Notes under the pieces: generated by a model
Told to the model about the DNA's origin: nothing
What the model saw: the letters and a program-made list of their open reading frames with translations, nothing else
Databases searched by the model: none
Origin: Clostridiales bacterium
GTDB taxonomy: Bacteria; Bacillota; Clostridia; Christensenellales; Aristaeellaceae
NCBI GenBank assembly: GCA_012729115.1
Contig: JAAYDR010000047.1
Location: 1-58,593, forward strand
Direction: 5' to 3'
DNA length: 58,593 bases
Part shown: positions 8,976 to 17,601 of the stretch, in pieces
How the letters are laid out: every line of letters starts with the position of its first letter
Position numbering within the stretch: the stretch's first letter is position 1
Position numbers and translations under genes: made by a program

Positions 8976-9971
8976 ATGTTACAGGTGAGCAACCTCCATA
9001 AAACATATAACGGCATTCATTCGGTTAAGGATGTCTCCTTTATGGCAGGCGACCATGAGGCGGTGGCGTTGCTGGGGCAAAATGGCGCGGGGAAATCCAC
9101 CACAATGCGCATGCTGGCCGGTTACCTCGCCCCCACCTCCGGATCAATCCGGTTGGACGGGCTGGATATGGCCGAGGATCCCTGCAAGACCAAGGGGCGC
9201 ATCGGGTACCTGCCGGAAATCCCGCCGCTGTATCCGGACTGTACGGTGATGGAGCATCTGCGTTTTGTGTGTGCGCTTCGGAACATCCCCCAGCGCGGGA
9301 TCCAGCGGGAATGTGAGCGCGTCTGCGGGCTGTTGAACATCACACCTGTGGCGGGCAGGATTATTGGCCGCCTGTCAAAGGGGTATCGGCAGCGCGTGGG
9401 CTTTGCGGCGGCTTTGGTGGGGAAGCCTTCCCTGCTGATCCTGGACGAACCCACGGTGGGGCTGGATCCCCAGCAGGTCATCGAAATCCGGCGGCTGATC
9501 CTGGAATTGGCTACCCAGATGACGGTGCTGATCTCCTCCCATATCTTGTCGGAAATCGCTTCTGTATGCACACATTTATTGATTCTGCACCACGGAGAAC
9601 TTCTGGCCGATGGCAGCGCGGAGGAAATCACCGACCGCTACCGGGAGCATTCCCTGTTGGATGTCGCCGTGCGCGGCGATCATGCACTGGCGCAAGCTGA
9701 ACTTACTCGTCTGGTAAAGGGTATGGGAACGCTTACGGTGGAGGCTCGCCCGGCGCAGGAGGAAGCCCGGTTCCTGCTGCGTACCCCAAAGGGGCGGGAG
9801 ATGGCGGAGACGGTTTTCCAGGCCCTGGCTGCGCACAAAGAGAGGGTATCGCTGCTTTCATTAACGCAGCGCACCCCGTCGCTGGAGGATATTTTTATCG
9901 ACATGACCCAAGGGCAGCCGCTTGTGGGGGCAAGCCGCCATGGAGAGGAAGGGGGGTGTGATCAGCCATGA
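8976..9971 (+). CDS. ABC transporter ATP-binding protein, GldA/NosF-like
   Basis: A 331-residue ATPase subunit. Visible motifs are Walker A GQNGAGKST (near residue 35), an unusual signature GRLSKGYRQRVGFA (S-K-G-Y instead of S-G-G-Q, as is common in this branch), Walker B LLILDEPTVGLDP and the switch His in ISSHIL. The C-terminal 100 residues form the accessory domain of this subfamily. It would power the permease encoded immediately downstream (4 nt ATGA overlap). AAAGGA lies 7 nt before the ATG. GldA is known from gliding Bacteroidetes, but homologous sets without a gliding role are widespread in Firmicutes, and the substrate is unknown. Confidence 0.9.
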   Translation: MLQVSNLHKTYNGIHSVKDVSFMAGDHEAVALLGQNGAGKSTTMRMLAGYLAPTSGSIRLDGLDMAEDPCKTKGRIGYLPEIPPLYPDCTVMEHLRFVCALRNIPQRGIQRECERVCGLLNITPVAGRIIGRLSKGYRQRVGFAAALVGKPSLLILDEPTVGLDPQQVIEIRRLILELATQMTVLISSHILSEIASVCTHLLILHHGELLADGSAEEITDRYREHSLLDVAVRGDHALAQAELTRLVKGMGTLTVEARPAQEEARFLLRTPKGREMAETVFQALAAHKERVSLLSLTQRTPSLEDIFIDMTQGQPLVGASRHGEEGGCDQP

Positions 9972-10672
9972 ACGGTCTGTTTGTCAAGGAATGGCGTCAC
10001 CTCTTTAAAACCATGACGGGCTATGTGTTTCTGGCGATGTACCTGGCGCTTTCCGGCGCTGTGTTTGCTATCACAAACCTGTTTCCTCAAAGCGGAGACA
10101 TCAAAAGCTATTTTTCCGTATTCAATACGGTGGCGGTGCTGATTGTTCCCATTCTGACCATGGGGTCTTTTTCGGAGGAGCGCAAGCAGAAGACTGATGA
10201 GCTGCTCCTGACCGCGCCGGTATCGCTGACAGCCGTGGTGCTGGGCAAATACCTGGCAACGCTCACGATCTTTCTGGTACCCATGGCGATAACACTTGTA
10301 TATCCGTTGACCCTCTCCATCTTTGGCATGGATGCTCTGGCGGCAACAGTGGGCAACTATCTGGGTCTGTTGCTGCTGGCAGGCGCCTGCATCGCCATGG
10401 GTCAATTCCTCTCGCTTTTGACGGACAGCCAGTTTGTGTCCGCGATGATGACCTATTCCCTGTTCGCTCTATGTCTTTTCGCGGGTACAGGCGCGAGTAT
10501 GGTCACAGACCCGTTCCTGAAAAACGCCTTGTCCTTCCTGGCCATTGCCAAGCATAGCGAGGGCTTCTCCTATGGTGTGTTTGAGGCTGTGGAGGCGGTA
10601 TATTACCTCAGCGTGACAGCGCTGTTCCTGTTCCTTAACATATATGTACTGGAACGCCGCAGGCTTGTGTGA
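9968..10672 (+). CDS. ABC-2 type permease, GldF-like
   Basis: A 234-residue permease with about six hydrophobic segments and the family hallmark MGSFSEERKQKTDELLLTAPVS (split here as MGSFSEERK then TDELLLTAPV) between the second and third. It pairs with the ATPase upstream, with which it shares a 4 nt start/stop overlap, so translation is probably coupled. The GldG-like gene follows after 10 nt. No enzymatic motifs. Substrate unknown. Confidence 0.88.
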   Translation: MNGLFVKEWRHLFKTMTGYVFLAMYLALSGAVFAITNLFPQSGDIKSYFSVFNTVAVLIVPILTMGSFSEERKQKTDELLLTAPVSLTAVVLGKYLATLTIFLVPMAITLVYPLTLSIFGMDALAATVGNYLGLLLLAGACIAMGQFLSLLTDSQFVSAMMTYSLFALCLFAGTGASMVTDPFLKNALSFLAIAKHSEGFSYGVFEAVEAVYYLSVTALFLFLNIYVLERRRLV

Positions 10673-10682
10673 GGTGAAGATG

Positions 10683-12032
10683 ATGAAAAAGATGACGCAA
10701 AAAAGCCTGTTGACCTTGATCCTGGTGTTATCGCTGTGCGTGTTTGCGTTGCTGAACCTCTGCGCCCAGGCCATTGACCGGCGTTACCATCCCGCGCTGG
10801 ACCTGACGGAGGGAAAGCTGTATGCACTGTCCGATGAAACGCGGCGGGTGGTGGCGGACCTAACAGACGAGACCACCGTGTATGTGTTCAGCCCCCAGGA
10901 GGAATACCCGGCTATGCTCCGGGAGATGCTCCGCCGGTACGAGCAGCTTTCTCCAAACATCAGGGTGGCCTATGTAGACCCTGCGGCCAACCCGGTGCTG
11001 CTGACCCACTACCAGCAGATGGGCGCAGAGCTCAGCGCAGCGGACATCCTGGTCGAAGGACAAAGGCGCATCAAGGCGATAGCCTACGGGGATCTGATCC
11101 TCTACGATGGGAATACGCCCAAGGGAATTGATCTGGAGCAGAAGCTGGCCTCCGCCCATGTGTATGTAAACAGCGCTTACACACCCCGCGTTGTTTTTAC
11201 CACAGGCCATGGGGAACGTCCGACCCGTGCGCTGCAAACTCTGTTTACGGATCACAACTATACCCTGGAGACCAAAGCCATTGCCGTGGAGGATGCGGCT
11301 CAGCCCGAAATCATGGTGGTGGCCGCCCCTACCTATGATTTTACTGTGGAGGATCTTGCGCTGCTGGATGCATATGTGGCCGCAGGCGGCAAGCTGATGG
11401 TGTTTGTGGAACCTTCCTCCGCTGAAATGCCAAATCTGAGCGGATTTCTTCAGCAATGGGGGATGGCTGTACAGCATAACGTGGTTTTTGAGCCCAAAGC
11501 TTTTGCGGCGGGCTCCCAGCACAACATCATCCCGATGTATACCTCCAGCGCTGTAAATGCATATTTTGCGGATCACCCGGTGTATGTGGCCATGCCGTCC
11601 GCCAGTTCCATCACGGTGGAAGGCCTGGCAGCCCATCGGGTAGAGCCGCTGTTGCGCACCACAAGCGACGCTTATGCCAAAACCGATTTGGCCTATACCT
11701 CCACCCAACAGGCTGAGGGCGATGCCCCCGGCCCCTTCGTAGTGGCTGCCCTGGCAGGGGAAAGCGTATTTCTGGCCGGCTCCCGGATGATCTACGCGGA
11801 CGATTTGATGAGTGTGGAATCCTACGGAAACCGGATGTTTCTTGCCCAGGTACTGAGCGCGCTGTGGCAGGAGACGGTTACCCTGGCGATCCCGGCGAAA
11901 TCGCTGGAGAACGCGCCGCTGCCCATCACCGGGGAGCAGGCGCAGACCTTGGCCATCGTTCTGGCAGTGGTGCTGCCGCTAATGGCATTGGCGTTGGGCA
12001 CGGCAGTCAGGCTGAGGAGGAGACGCCTGTGA
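10683..12032 (+). CDS. GldG-like auxiliary protein of an ABC transporter
   Basis: A 449-residue membrane-anchored protein: a short basic N-terminus and one membrane segment (residues about 8-30), an extracytoplasmic region of about 380 residues, and a C-terminal membrane helix ending in RLRRRRL. The body has the fold-typical elements of the GldG/auxiliary ABC family: a thioredoxin-like stretch (TVYVFSPQEEYPAMLREMLRR, here residues about 58-78), VFTTGHGERP and later GKLMVFVEPSS. Two adjacent ATGs follow GAGGTGA; the second (10683) has the better spacing. It presumably forms the extracytoplasmic part of the complex with the two genes upstream. Role unknown outside gliding bacteria. Confidence 0.82.
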   Translation: MKKMTQKSLLTLILVLSLCVFALLNLCAQAIDRRYHPALDLTEGKLYALSDETRRVVADLTDETTVYVFSPQEEYPAMLREMLRRYEQLSPNIRVAYVDPAANPVLLTHYQQMGAELSAADILVEGQRRIKAIAYGDLILYDGNTPKGIDLEQKLASAHVYVNSAYTPRVVFTTGHGERPTRALQTLFTDHNYTLETKAIAVEDAAQPEIMVVAAPTYDFTVEDLALLDAYVAAGGKLMVFVEPSSAEMPNLSGFLQQWGMAVQHNVVFEPKAFAAGSQHNIIPMYTSSAVNAYFADHPVYVAMPSASSITVEGLAAHRVEPLLRTTSDAYAKTDLAYTSTQQAEGDAPGPFVVAALAGESVFLAGSRMIYADDLMSVESYGNRMFLAQVLSALWQETVTLAIPAKSLENAPLPITGEQAQTLAIVLAVVLPLMALALGTAVRLRRRRL

Positions 12033-13372
12033 GAGCAAAGCAGCATGCCGTGGTGGTTTTACTGATCTGTGTTGCGTTGCTGGGAGCGCTGCTTGGCTGG
12101 CTGTTGTACACACCCGCGCAGAAAGCCGCGCAGGAGCAAGCAGCCACCGTATATGAGGTGGTCAATCTCCCGCTGGCCGAATTGACGGCGGTCAAGGTAG
12201 AAAATGCGGAAACCGCCTTTGCCGTGCTCAACAGCGCGGAAGGTGTGGAAATGCTCAGTCAGACGGACAACGAGTATGATGAAGCGCAGCTTCGGGCCTT
12301 TCTGTACGCAGCGGGGCACATCACAGGCAGCCGCAAAGTGACGGATCGTGGCACCTTTGACGGCTATGGTCTGGCCCAGCCCCGCGCAACCGTGACCCTG
12401 TACCGCAGCGATAACACCCAGCTCCGGTACAGGGTACTGATGGATAACCCTGTGGATCAAAGCACATACCTGTATGCGGAAGCGGATGATGCCATCTATC
12501 TGGTGCCCAGGGAAATCGCCCTGCTGTTCCTGCGCACGGAGCGGGATTTTATCAGCCATCAGGTGCTGCCCCTGCGCTCTCAGGACGATGTTGACAAGAT
12601 CCGTCAAATCGACGTATATTACCATGGCACAGGGCGTAACTACAGCGTGGAACAGACGGATCAGGGCTTTTACCTGACCGCGCCGGTTCCGATGCGACTC
12701 TCCCGGCTGAATGTGATAAGCGCATTGATCAATCCTCTGATGCAGCTATATGCCGATCAGGTGGTTGCTACGGACGCCGACCTGTCAGCATATGGTTTGG
12801 ATCAGCCGGAAATGGAGATTGCGCTGACACTGGATGGGGAAACCGCGCATGCCCTGCTCAGACGCATCGAAGGGAACCAGTGCCTGATGGCGGAAAAGGG
12901 CGGCACGGTGATTTACCGGTTGGATGACGCGCCCATGCTGATGTTGCTGCAGGGCTACACAACCCTGCTGGGCGGCGGAATCGTCAGCTATGAGACAGGG
13001 GGAATCACGGATATTGCCTTTTCTGTGGAGGGACAGAGCCTAGCTGTACGTTTCTCCGCTGAGGGCGCTGCCATAGCCACACCCCTTGGGTCTGTGGAGT
13101 TGTCCGGTGACGTGCAGACCAGGCTCCGGCAGGCGCTTAACCAGTTAACCCCCGTAGCGGAACTCAGCAGTCCGAAAGAGGCAAATCCGGTGATCCGATG
13201 GACAGCCAGCCTGAGCACAGGTGCTCAGGAGACGGTAGTGCTATGGCCGCTGACAACAGATATCTATGCGGTATCGGTCAACGGCACGGCAGCCTTTGCC
13301 ACAGACGCCGTGGCGGTGCAAAGGGTGATGACCCTTTGGGATGATTTGACTGCCCTAGAGCAAAGGAGATAG
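12029..13372 (+). CDS. DUF4340 domain protein of the Gld-type ABC operon
   Basis: A 447-residue protein with one N-terminal membrane helix (HAVVVLLICVALLGALLGWL) and a long extracytoplasmic beta-rich region containing a DUF4340-type repeat: YGLAQPRATVTLYRSDN near residue 110 and, again, YGLDQPEMEIALTLDGE near 250. I chose the GTG at 12029: GAGGAGG lies 8 nt upstream and the codon overlaps the stop of the GldG-like gene (GTGA). DUF4340 proteins regularly accompany GldG-like proteins in non-gliding bacteria, where the four genes act as one unknown envelope system. The next gene starts 2 nt after the stop. Confidence 0.82.
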   Translation: MRAKQHAVVVLLICVALLGALLGWLLYTPAQKAAQEQAATVYEVVNLPLAELTAVKVENAETAFAVLNSAEGVEMLSQTDNEYDEAQLRAFLYAAGHITGSRKVTDRGTFDGYGLAQPRATVTLYRSDNTQLRYRVLMDNPVDQSTYLYAEADDAIYLVPREIALLFLRTERDFISHQVLPLRSQDDVDKIRQIDVYYHGTGRNYSVEQTDQGFYLTAPVPMRLSRLNVISALINPLMQLYADQVVATDADLSAYGLDQPEMEIALTLDGETAHALLRRIEGNQCLMAEKGGTVIYRLDDAPMLMLLQGYTTLLGGGIVSYETGGITDIAFSVEGQSLAVRFSAEGAAIATPLGSVELSGDVQTRLRQALNQLTPVAELSSPKEANPVIRWTASLSTGAQETVVLWPLTTDIYAVSVNGTAAFATDAVAVQRVMTLWDDLTALEQRR

Positions 13373-13374
13373 CT

Positions 13375-14091
13375 ATGGAAAACGTGAGTGAACGCTTCGA
13401 TCCGCTTCAGATGAGCGACTTCCACCTCAAGGACAGCCAGACTGTAACCAGCCAGATTTATCAAACGCTTCGCAAACGCATTATCAACATGCAGATGCCG
13501 CCGGGCATGACCATGAGCGAACAGCAGACAGCAAACGCCCTGGGCGTGAGCCGCACCCCTGTGCGGGAAGCCTTCATCCGCCTCTCCAGGGAAAAAATGG
13601 TGATCATCACCCCCCAGAGGCGCACAGCGGTGGCAAAGATCAGCACAGAGCGGGCGAAGCAGGAGCATTTTCTGCGCGAATCGCTGGAACAGGCGGTGCT
13701 GGAGCAATTTGTGCTGAACCTGAAGCCGGAGTACCTCATGGAACTCACCCAGATGATACAGTTGCAGAAGCAAGCGCTGGAGGATAGGGATTTCGCCGCC
13801 TTTTTGGAATATGACGATGATTTTCACAAAATATTCTACATGGCTACGGATAAACACCTCTGCTACCAGTTGCTTCGTCGCAACTCCTTTGATTATCAAC
13901 GCCTCCGCTACCTCTCCTCCTGCAGCGAAGAGGGGATTCAGCAGCTGAATGTGAATCAGCATGAACTGATGCTCAAGCTGATCACGGAGAGAAATCTTCA
14001 GGATGTGCAAGCCCTGCTGCGCAGGCATGTCCGCCGCATTTTTGATGAGATCGTTCTAATGAAGGAGAAATATCCCCAGTACATCCTGTGA
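13375..14091 (+). CDS. GntR-family (FCD) regulator, UxuR/ExuR-like
   Basis: A 238-residue transcription factor: winged helix at residues 22-90 (SQIYQTLRKRIINMQMPPG, then LGVSRTPVREAFIRLSREK) and an FCD effector domain. The FCD metal-site pattern is visible as DDDFHKIF, QHELM and RRHVRRI. FCD regulators of this type sense uronates or similar acids. Its place immediately before the uronate operon, and the TGGTATACCA palindromes in front of dctP and the DMT gene, point to control of that locus. It is 2 nt behind the DUF4340 gene with AAAGGAG 6 nt upstream of the ATG, so it appears to be transcribed with the ABC operon. Repressor versus activator and ligand are inferred. Confidence 0.88.
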   Translation: MENVSERFDPLQMSDFHLKDSQTVTSQIYQTLRKRIINMQMPPGMTMSEQQTANALGVSRTPVREAFIRLSREKMVIITPQRRTAVAKISTERAKQEHFLRESLEQAVLEQFVLNLKPEYLMELTQMIQLQKQALEDRDFAAFLEYDDDFHKIFYMATDKHLCYQLLRRNSFDYQRLRYLSSCSEEGIQQLNVNQHELMLKLITERNLQDVQALLRRHVRRIFDEIVLMKEKYPQYIL

Positions 14092-14174
14092 CCCGGGGTG
14101 GGTGCTGCTGAAGCATCCCTCCAGCTCAGGGTAAGGTGCCGCCCACTGCCGGATGCTGAGGTCAGCGCATGTAA

Positions 14175-14190
14175 ATTTGGTATACCAGAT
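14175..14190. promoter_or_regulatory. UxuR-type operator palindrome
   Basis: ATTTGGTATACCAGAT contains the perfect palindrome TGGTATACCA (14178-14187) and closely matches the operator known for enterobacterial UxuR/ExuR (core TTGGTATACCAA). It lies 120 nt upstream of the dctP promoter and just behind the FCD-type GntR gene, which is its likely binder. Confidence 0.65.
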
Positions 14191-14295
14191 AGAGAACCTA
14201 TTCCATGGGGCAGAAAATACGGCGCCAATCGCAGTGATTGCTGGCATTCCAGGTTTTGGATCGGGCAAAAACAATCCCAAACGAGCAAAAAGTCT

Positions 14296-14324
14296 TTGAC
14301 ATTTTTAAACTGGTATGGTAGCAT
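14296..14324 (+). promoter_or_regulatory. Promoter of the TRAP/uronate operon
   Basis: TTGACA (14296-14301), 17 nt spacer, TAGCAT (14319-14324). A TGGTAT half-site (14311-14316) and the inverted pair GTATG/CATAC (14313-14330) overlap the spacer and -10, consistent with repression. The rest of the 367 nt gap (14092-14458) shows no gene; an open frame of 110 codons there has no ribosome binding site. Confidence 0.6.
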
Positions 14325-14351
14325 GCATACAGTAACCAAAGTATTGATGTA

Positions 14352-14362
14352 TGGTCACACCA
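14352..14362. promoter_or_regulatory. Second GntR/FCD-type operator-like inverted repeat
   Basis: TGGTCACACCA: half-sites TGGT and ACCA with a 3 nt gap, about 28 nt downstream of the -10 of the dctP promoter. It matches the general TGGT-N-ACCA layout of FCD-type regulators. Position in the early transcribed region would suit a roadblock. Short, so could be chance. Confidence 0.4.
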
Positions 14363-14458
14363 GCGAATATCCCCATTGGTATCCGGCCTTTGTGCCCTGC
14401 AACCCGAATAATCGCGCTCCGTGCGATTAGGATGATAACTCTAAAGGAGGAAAACACC

Positions 14459-15442
14459 ATGTCCAAAAAGATCCTTTCCCTGGCAATGGCGTTGGTACTG
14501 TGCCTGACGGTCGTTTCGGCCCTGGCCGACACCGAGGTCATCATCACCGGCACCAACGGCCCCGGGGATACCCAATCCATGGGCCATGAGGAATGGGCAC
14601 GCCGCCTCAACGAAATGGGTGGCTGGAACGCCAAAGCGCTTGTCTCCTCGGAAATGGGCAACACCGATGACGTGCTGGAAGCCGGCATGATGGGTGAACC
14701 CGTTATCGCCTCCAGCGATCCTTCCCGTCTGGCCGCTTACGCCCCCGGTATCGGCATTCTGATGATGCCCTACCTGCTGGACAGCTATGACCAGTTGGAC
14801 GGCCTGATGGAAACCGACCTGTACAAGAGCTGGGTTGCCGAGCTGCGGGAAAAGGGCATTGTTCTGCTGACCGCCAATGGCCTCACCGGCTGGCGCAACT
14901 GGGTCACCAACAAGCCCATCACCAAGCCCGAAGACCTCAATGGTCTGAAGATCCGCACCATGGGTAATCCCATCGCCATCAACTCCGTCAACGCCATGGG
15001 CGCCGTGGCCACCCCCATGGCCCAGAGCGAAGCCTACAACGGCATCCAGACCAAGGTCATCGATGGCGGCGAGTGGCAGATTCCCACCATCTACTCCTCC
15101 AAGTTCTATGAAGTCTGCTCCGACATCTCCCTGTCCCAGCACTTCCTGCTGACCTGTGACATGGTGTGCGGCGCCGCTTGGTTTGATACCCTTTCCGCCG
15201 AGCAGCAGGAACAGCTGGTTACCTCCTGCGTGCAGAACTACAAGGACAACCAGGCTCTGGTACGGGAATATGAGCAAAAGTATCTGGAAGAAATGAAAGC
15301 TGCCGGCGTCGTTGTAACGGAACCCGACCGTGAAGCCTTCCGTGCCGCAACCGCCCATCTCTACTCCGATCCCGCCACCACCGGCGGCGCCGATTATGAA
15401 GCCCTGCGCACCCAGCTCTACAAGGAGCTTGGCATCAACTAA
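14459..15442 (+). CDS. dctP: TRAP transporter substrate-binding protein (DctP family)
   Basis: A 327-residue extracytoplasmic solute-binding protein. A Sec signal (MSKKILSLAMALVLCLTVV) ends with a likely signal peptidase I site SALA-DTE; the Cys in the hydrophobic core is not in a lipobox. The family core is visible: GWRNWVTNKPI, PEDLNGLKIRTMGNP with the carboxylate-binding Arg, then AYNGIQTKVIDGGEWQIP. It should capture a sugar acid and deliver it to DctQM. AAAGGAGG lies 8 nt before the ATG at 14459. The operon behind it converts glucuronate-type acids, so a hexuronate or uronide ligand is likely but not proven. Confidence 0.92.
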   Translation: MSKKILSLAMALVLCLTVVSALADTEVIITGTNGPGDTQSMGHEEWARRLNEMGGWNAKALVSSEMGNTDDVLEAGMMGEPVIASSDPSRLAAYAPGIGILMMPYLLDSYDQLDGLMETDLYKSWVAELREKGIVLLTANGLTGWRNWVTNKPITKPEDLNGLKIRTMGNPIAINSVNAMGAVATPMAQSEAYNGIQTKVIDGGEWQIPTIYSSKFYEVCSDISLSQHFLLTCDMVCGAAWFDTLSAEQQEQLVTSCVQNYKDNQALVREYEQKYLEEMKAAGVVVTEPDREAFRAATAHLYSDPATTGGADYEALRTQLYKELGIN

Positions 15443-15482
15443 AGCAGTCATCTGACAAGCCAAAGGAACCGCGCATCAAAAC

Positions 15483-15511
15483 GGCGGTGGCATCACTGCG
15501 GTGCCACCGCC
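15483..15511 (+). terminator. Hairpin between dctP and dctQ
   Basis: GGCGGTGGCA pairs perfectly with TGCCACCGCC (10 bp, 9 nt loop), followed by TCTTATTT. It probably terminates or processes part of the transcripts after dctP so that the binding protein is made in excess. The rest of the 252 nt gap (15443-15694) shows no gene or clear second promoter. Confidence 0.6.
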
Positions 15512-15694
15512 TCTTATTTACAAAGAACGGTTGCTGCATCGGTTTCCATCCCCAAATCCGCCAGGTCTGCCCGGGGACAAGGGCAGGTGCCATGCTGTTT
15601 GCGCGACAGGCGCGTCCGGCAGCGGCGAACCTCTGGGGACGGTACCGCTGTGATATAGAAACAAAGAACAAAAGCCCATGCAGGAGGAAACAGT

Positions 15695-16282
15695 ATGAAC
15701 AAGGTATACAAGTATTATTGCAAGGTCGAGGAGGTCCTGGTGGGCATCGGCATGAGTACCATCGTGGCGCTGACCTTCCTCAACGCGGTGCTCCGCCTGT
15801 TTGACAAGCCCATCATTTACGCGGATGATGTTTCCCTGCTCCTGTTCAGCTGGACGGCATTTCTGGGCGCAGACGTCGCGATGCGCCACCTCCGTCTGGT
15901 GGGGATGGACATCGTGTCTAAAAAATTCTCTCCCAAGGGCCAGAAGGTGCTGGCGATCATTGTTTATATCCTGATCATCATCATTCTGGCCATCCTGATC
16001 CTGGGTGGCTTTAAAATCATGAAAATCAACGGCAACCGGCCTTTCAACACGCTGGCCAACTTTGGCATCGGTTATGGCGCGGTAACTGCCGCCATGCCTG
16101 TCTGCGGCATTTTGATGATTCTGACCTGCCTGATCAAAATCGGCAAACTGTTGATCCACTTCAAGGACGATTCGTATACCCTCAAGGCGGACGTTGCCAA
16201 GGACAACGAAGGCTTGGGCGAAGAGAATGCCGGAATGGACATGACCCCTGTAAATCTTGACGATTCCAAGGAGGTGCTGTGA
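15695..16282 (+). CDS. dctQ: TRAP transporter small permease (DctQ family)
   Basis: A 195-residue membrane protein with four hydrophobic segments and the family motif around LFSWTAFLGADVAMRHLRLVGMD (positions about 50-72), which includes the W and the conserved R-H region of DctQ. It forms the membrane complex with DctM. The C-terminal 40 residues are an acidic cytoplasmic extension (DNEGLGEENAGMDM) longer than usual. AGGAGG precedes the ATG. It overlaps dctM by 4 nt, so expression is probably coupled. Confidence 0.92.
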   Translation: MNKVYKYYCKVEEVLVGIGMSTIVALTFLNAVLRLFDKPIIYADDVSLLLFSWTAFLGADVAMRHLRLVGMDIVSKKFSPKGQKVLAIIVYILIIIILAILILGGFKIMKINGNRPFNTLANFGIGYGAVTAAMPVCGILMILTCLIKIGKLLIHFKDDSYTLKADVAKDNEGLGEENAGMDMTPVNLDDSKEVL

Positions 16283-17568
16283 GCATGGCAGCTTTAATTC
16301 TGGTGTTTGTTGTCTTCCTGCTGATCAACGCGCCCATCGCCTTCGTCATCGGCGGCGCGGGCATGGCCTGGTTTATCTCCTCCGGCCGCAGCCTGGACGT
16401 GCTGGCGCAGTACGTTGTCACCCAGACCCAGTCCATCGCGTTCCTGGCGGTTCCGTTTTTCATCCTGGCGGGTAACCTGATGAACCGCACCGGCATTACC
16501 AGAAACCTCATCAACTTTTCCCGCCTGATTACCCGGCGCATGGTCGGGGGCATCGCTCAGGTATCTGTGCTTCTCTCCACGCTCATGGGCGGCGTTTCAG
16601 GCTCCGCTGTTGCGGACGCCTCCATGGAGGCCCGCATTTTGGGACCTGAGATGATCAAGCGCGGTTACAGCAAGGGCTATGCCGGCGGCGTCATCTGCCT
16701 CACCTCCCTGATTACCGCCACCATCCCTCCCTCCCTGGGGCTGATCCTCTACGGCTTTGTGGGCGGCGTATCTATCGGCAAGCTGTTTACCGCCGGCATT
16801 ATCCCAGGCCTGATGATGATGGCAGTGCTTATGTTTACGGTGCGCATCACTGCCAAAAAGCACAGATTTGACCTTCCCGCGCCGGACGCCAAACGCCCGA
16901 CCTGGTCCGAAATTTGGTATGAGCTCAAAAAATCCGTATGGGCACTCATCTTCCCCCTGATCCTCATCATCGGCATCCGCTTTGGCCTGTTCACCCCCAC
17001 CGAGGCAGGCGCTTTTGCGGTAATCTACGCTATCGTGATTGGAGCGTTTGTGTACAAGGAGCTCACCTGGAAAAATTTCCTGGCCGCGCTGAAGGATTCC
17101 TTCATCGACAACGGCGGCATCATCCTCATCATCGCCATGTCGGGTATCTTCGGCAAGGCGCTGACCATCGTCAACGCCCCTGGCCTGCTCACCAGCTTCC
17201 TTTTCGGCCTCACCAGCAACCCCAGCATCATGATGGTGCTGATTGTGCTGCTATTGGTGGTGCTGGGCATGTTCATCGACAGCAACGTCAACATCATGCT
17301 GCTGACCCCGCTGTTCCTCCCCCTGCTGAAAGAAATGGGTGTGGACCCCGTGCACTTTGGCATTTGCATGATGACCATCGTCACAATGGGCTGCATGACG
17401 CCGCCGGTTGGCACGGCGCTCTACACGGTGTGCGACATTCTGGACTGCCCGGTGGAGCAGTACTTCAAGGAAACCATGCCCTTCTACGCGGCGGTTATCC
17501 TGCTGGTAATTGCCCTGGTGTTCCTCCCCGATCTGGTGATGTGGCTGCCCAACCTGCTCTACGCGTAA
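16279..17568 (+). CDS. dctM: TRAP transporter large permease (DctM family)
   Basis: A 429-residue permease with about 12 hydrophobic segments, the sodium-driven transport subunit of the TRAP system. Characteristic stretches: AVPFFILAGNLMNRTGI, MGGVSGSAVADASMEARILG, TATIPPSLGLILYG and MTPPVGTALYTVCDI. The GTG at 16279 overlaps the dctQ stop; ATG at 16285 is an alternative, both behind AAGGAGG. Transport uses a sodium gradient and the DctP-bound substrate. It is followed after 33 nt by uxuA. Confidence 0.93.
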   Translation: MSMAALILVFVVFLLINAPIAFVIGGAGMAWFISSGRSLDVLAQYVVTQTQSIAFLAVPFFILAGNLMNRTGITRNLINFSRLITRRMVGGIAQVSVLLSTLMGGVSGSAVADASMEARILGPEMIKRGYSKGYAGGVICLTSLITATIPPSLGLILYGFVGGVSIGKLFTAGIIPGLMMMAVLMFTVRITAKKHRFDLPAPDAKRPTWSEIWYELKKSVWALIFPLILIIGIRFGLFTPTEAGAFAVIYAIVIGAFVYKELTWKNFLAALKDSFIDNGGIILIIAMSGIFGKALTIVNAPGLLTSFLFGLTSNPSIMMVLIVLLLVVLGMFIDSNVNIMLLTPLFLPLLKEMGVDPVHFGICMMTIVTMGCMTPPVGTALYTVCDILDCPVEQYFKETMPFYAAVILLVIALVFLPDLVMWLPNLLYA

Positions 17569-17601
17569 TCCCGGAAATGTTTGGCAAGGATGTGAACTTA
17601 C

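Noticed and set aside
14098-14430. A 110-codon open frame between the GntR gene and dctP
   Set aside because: It spans the operator and promoter region, has no ribosome binding site and no protein-like composition.
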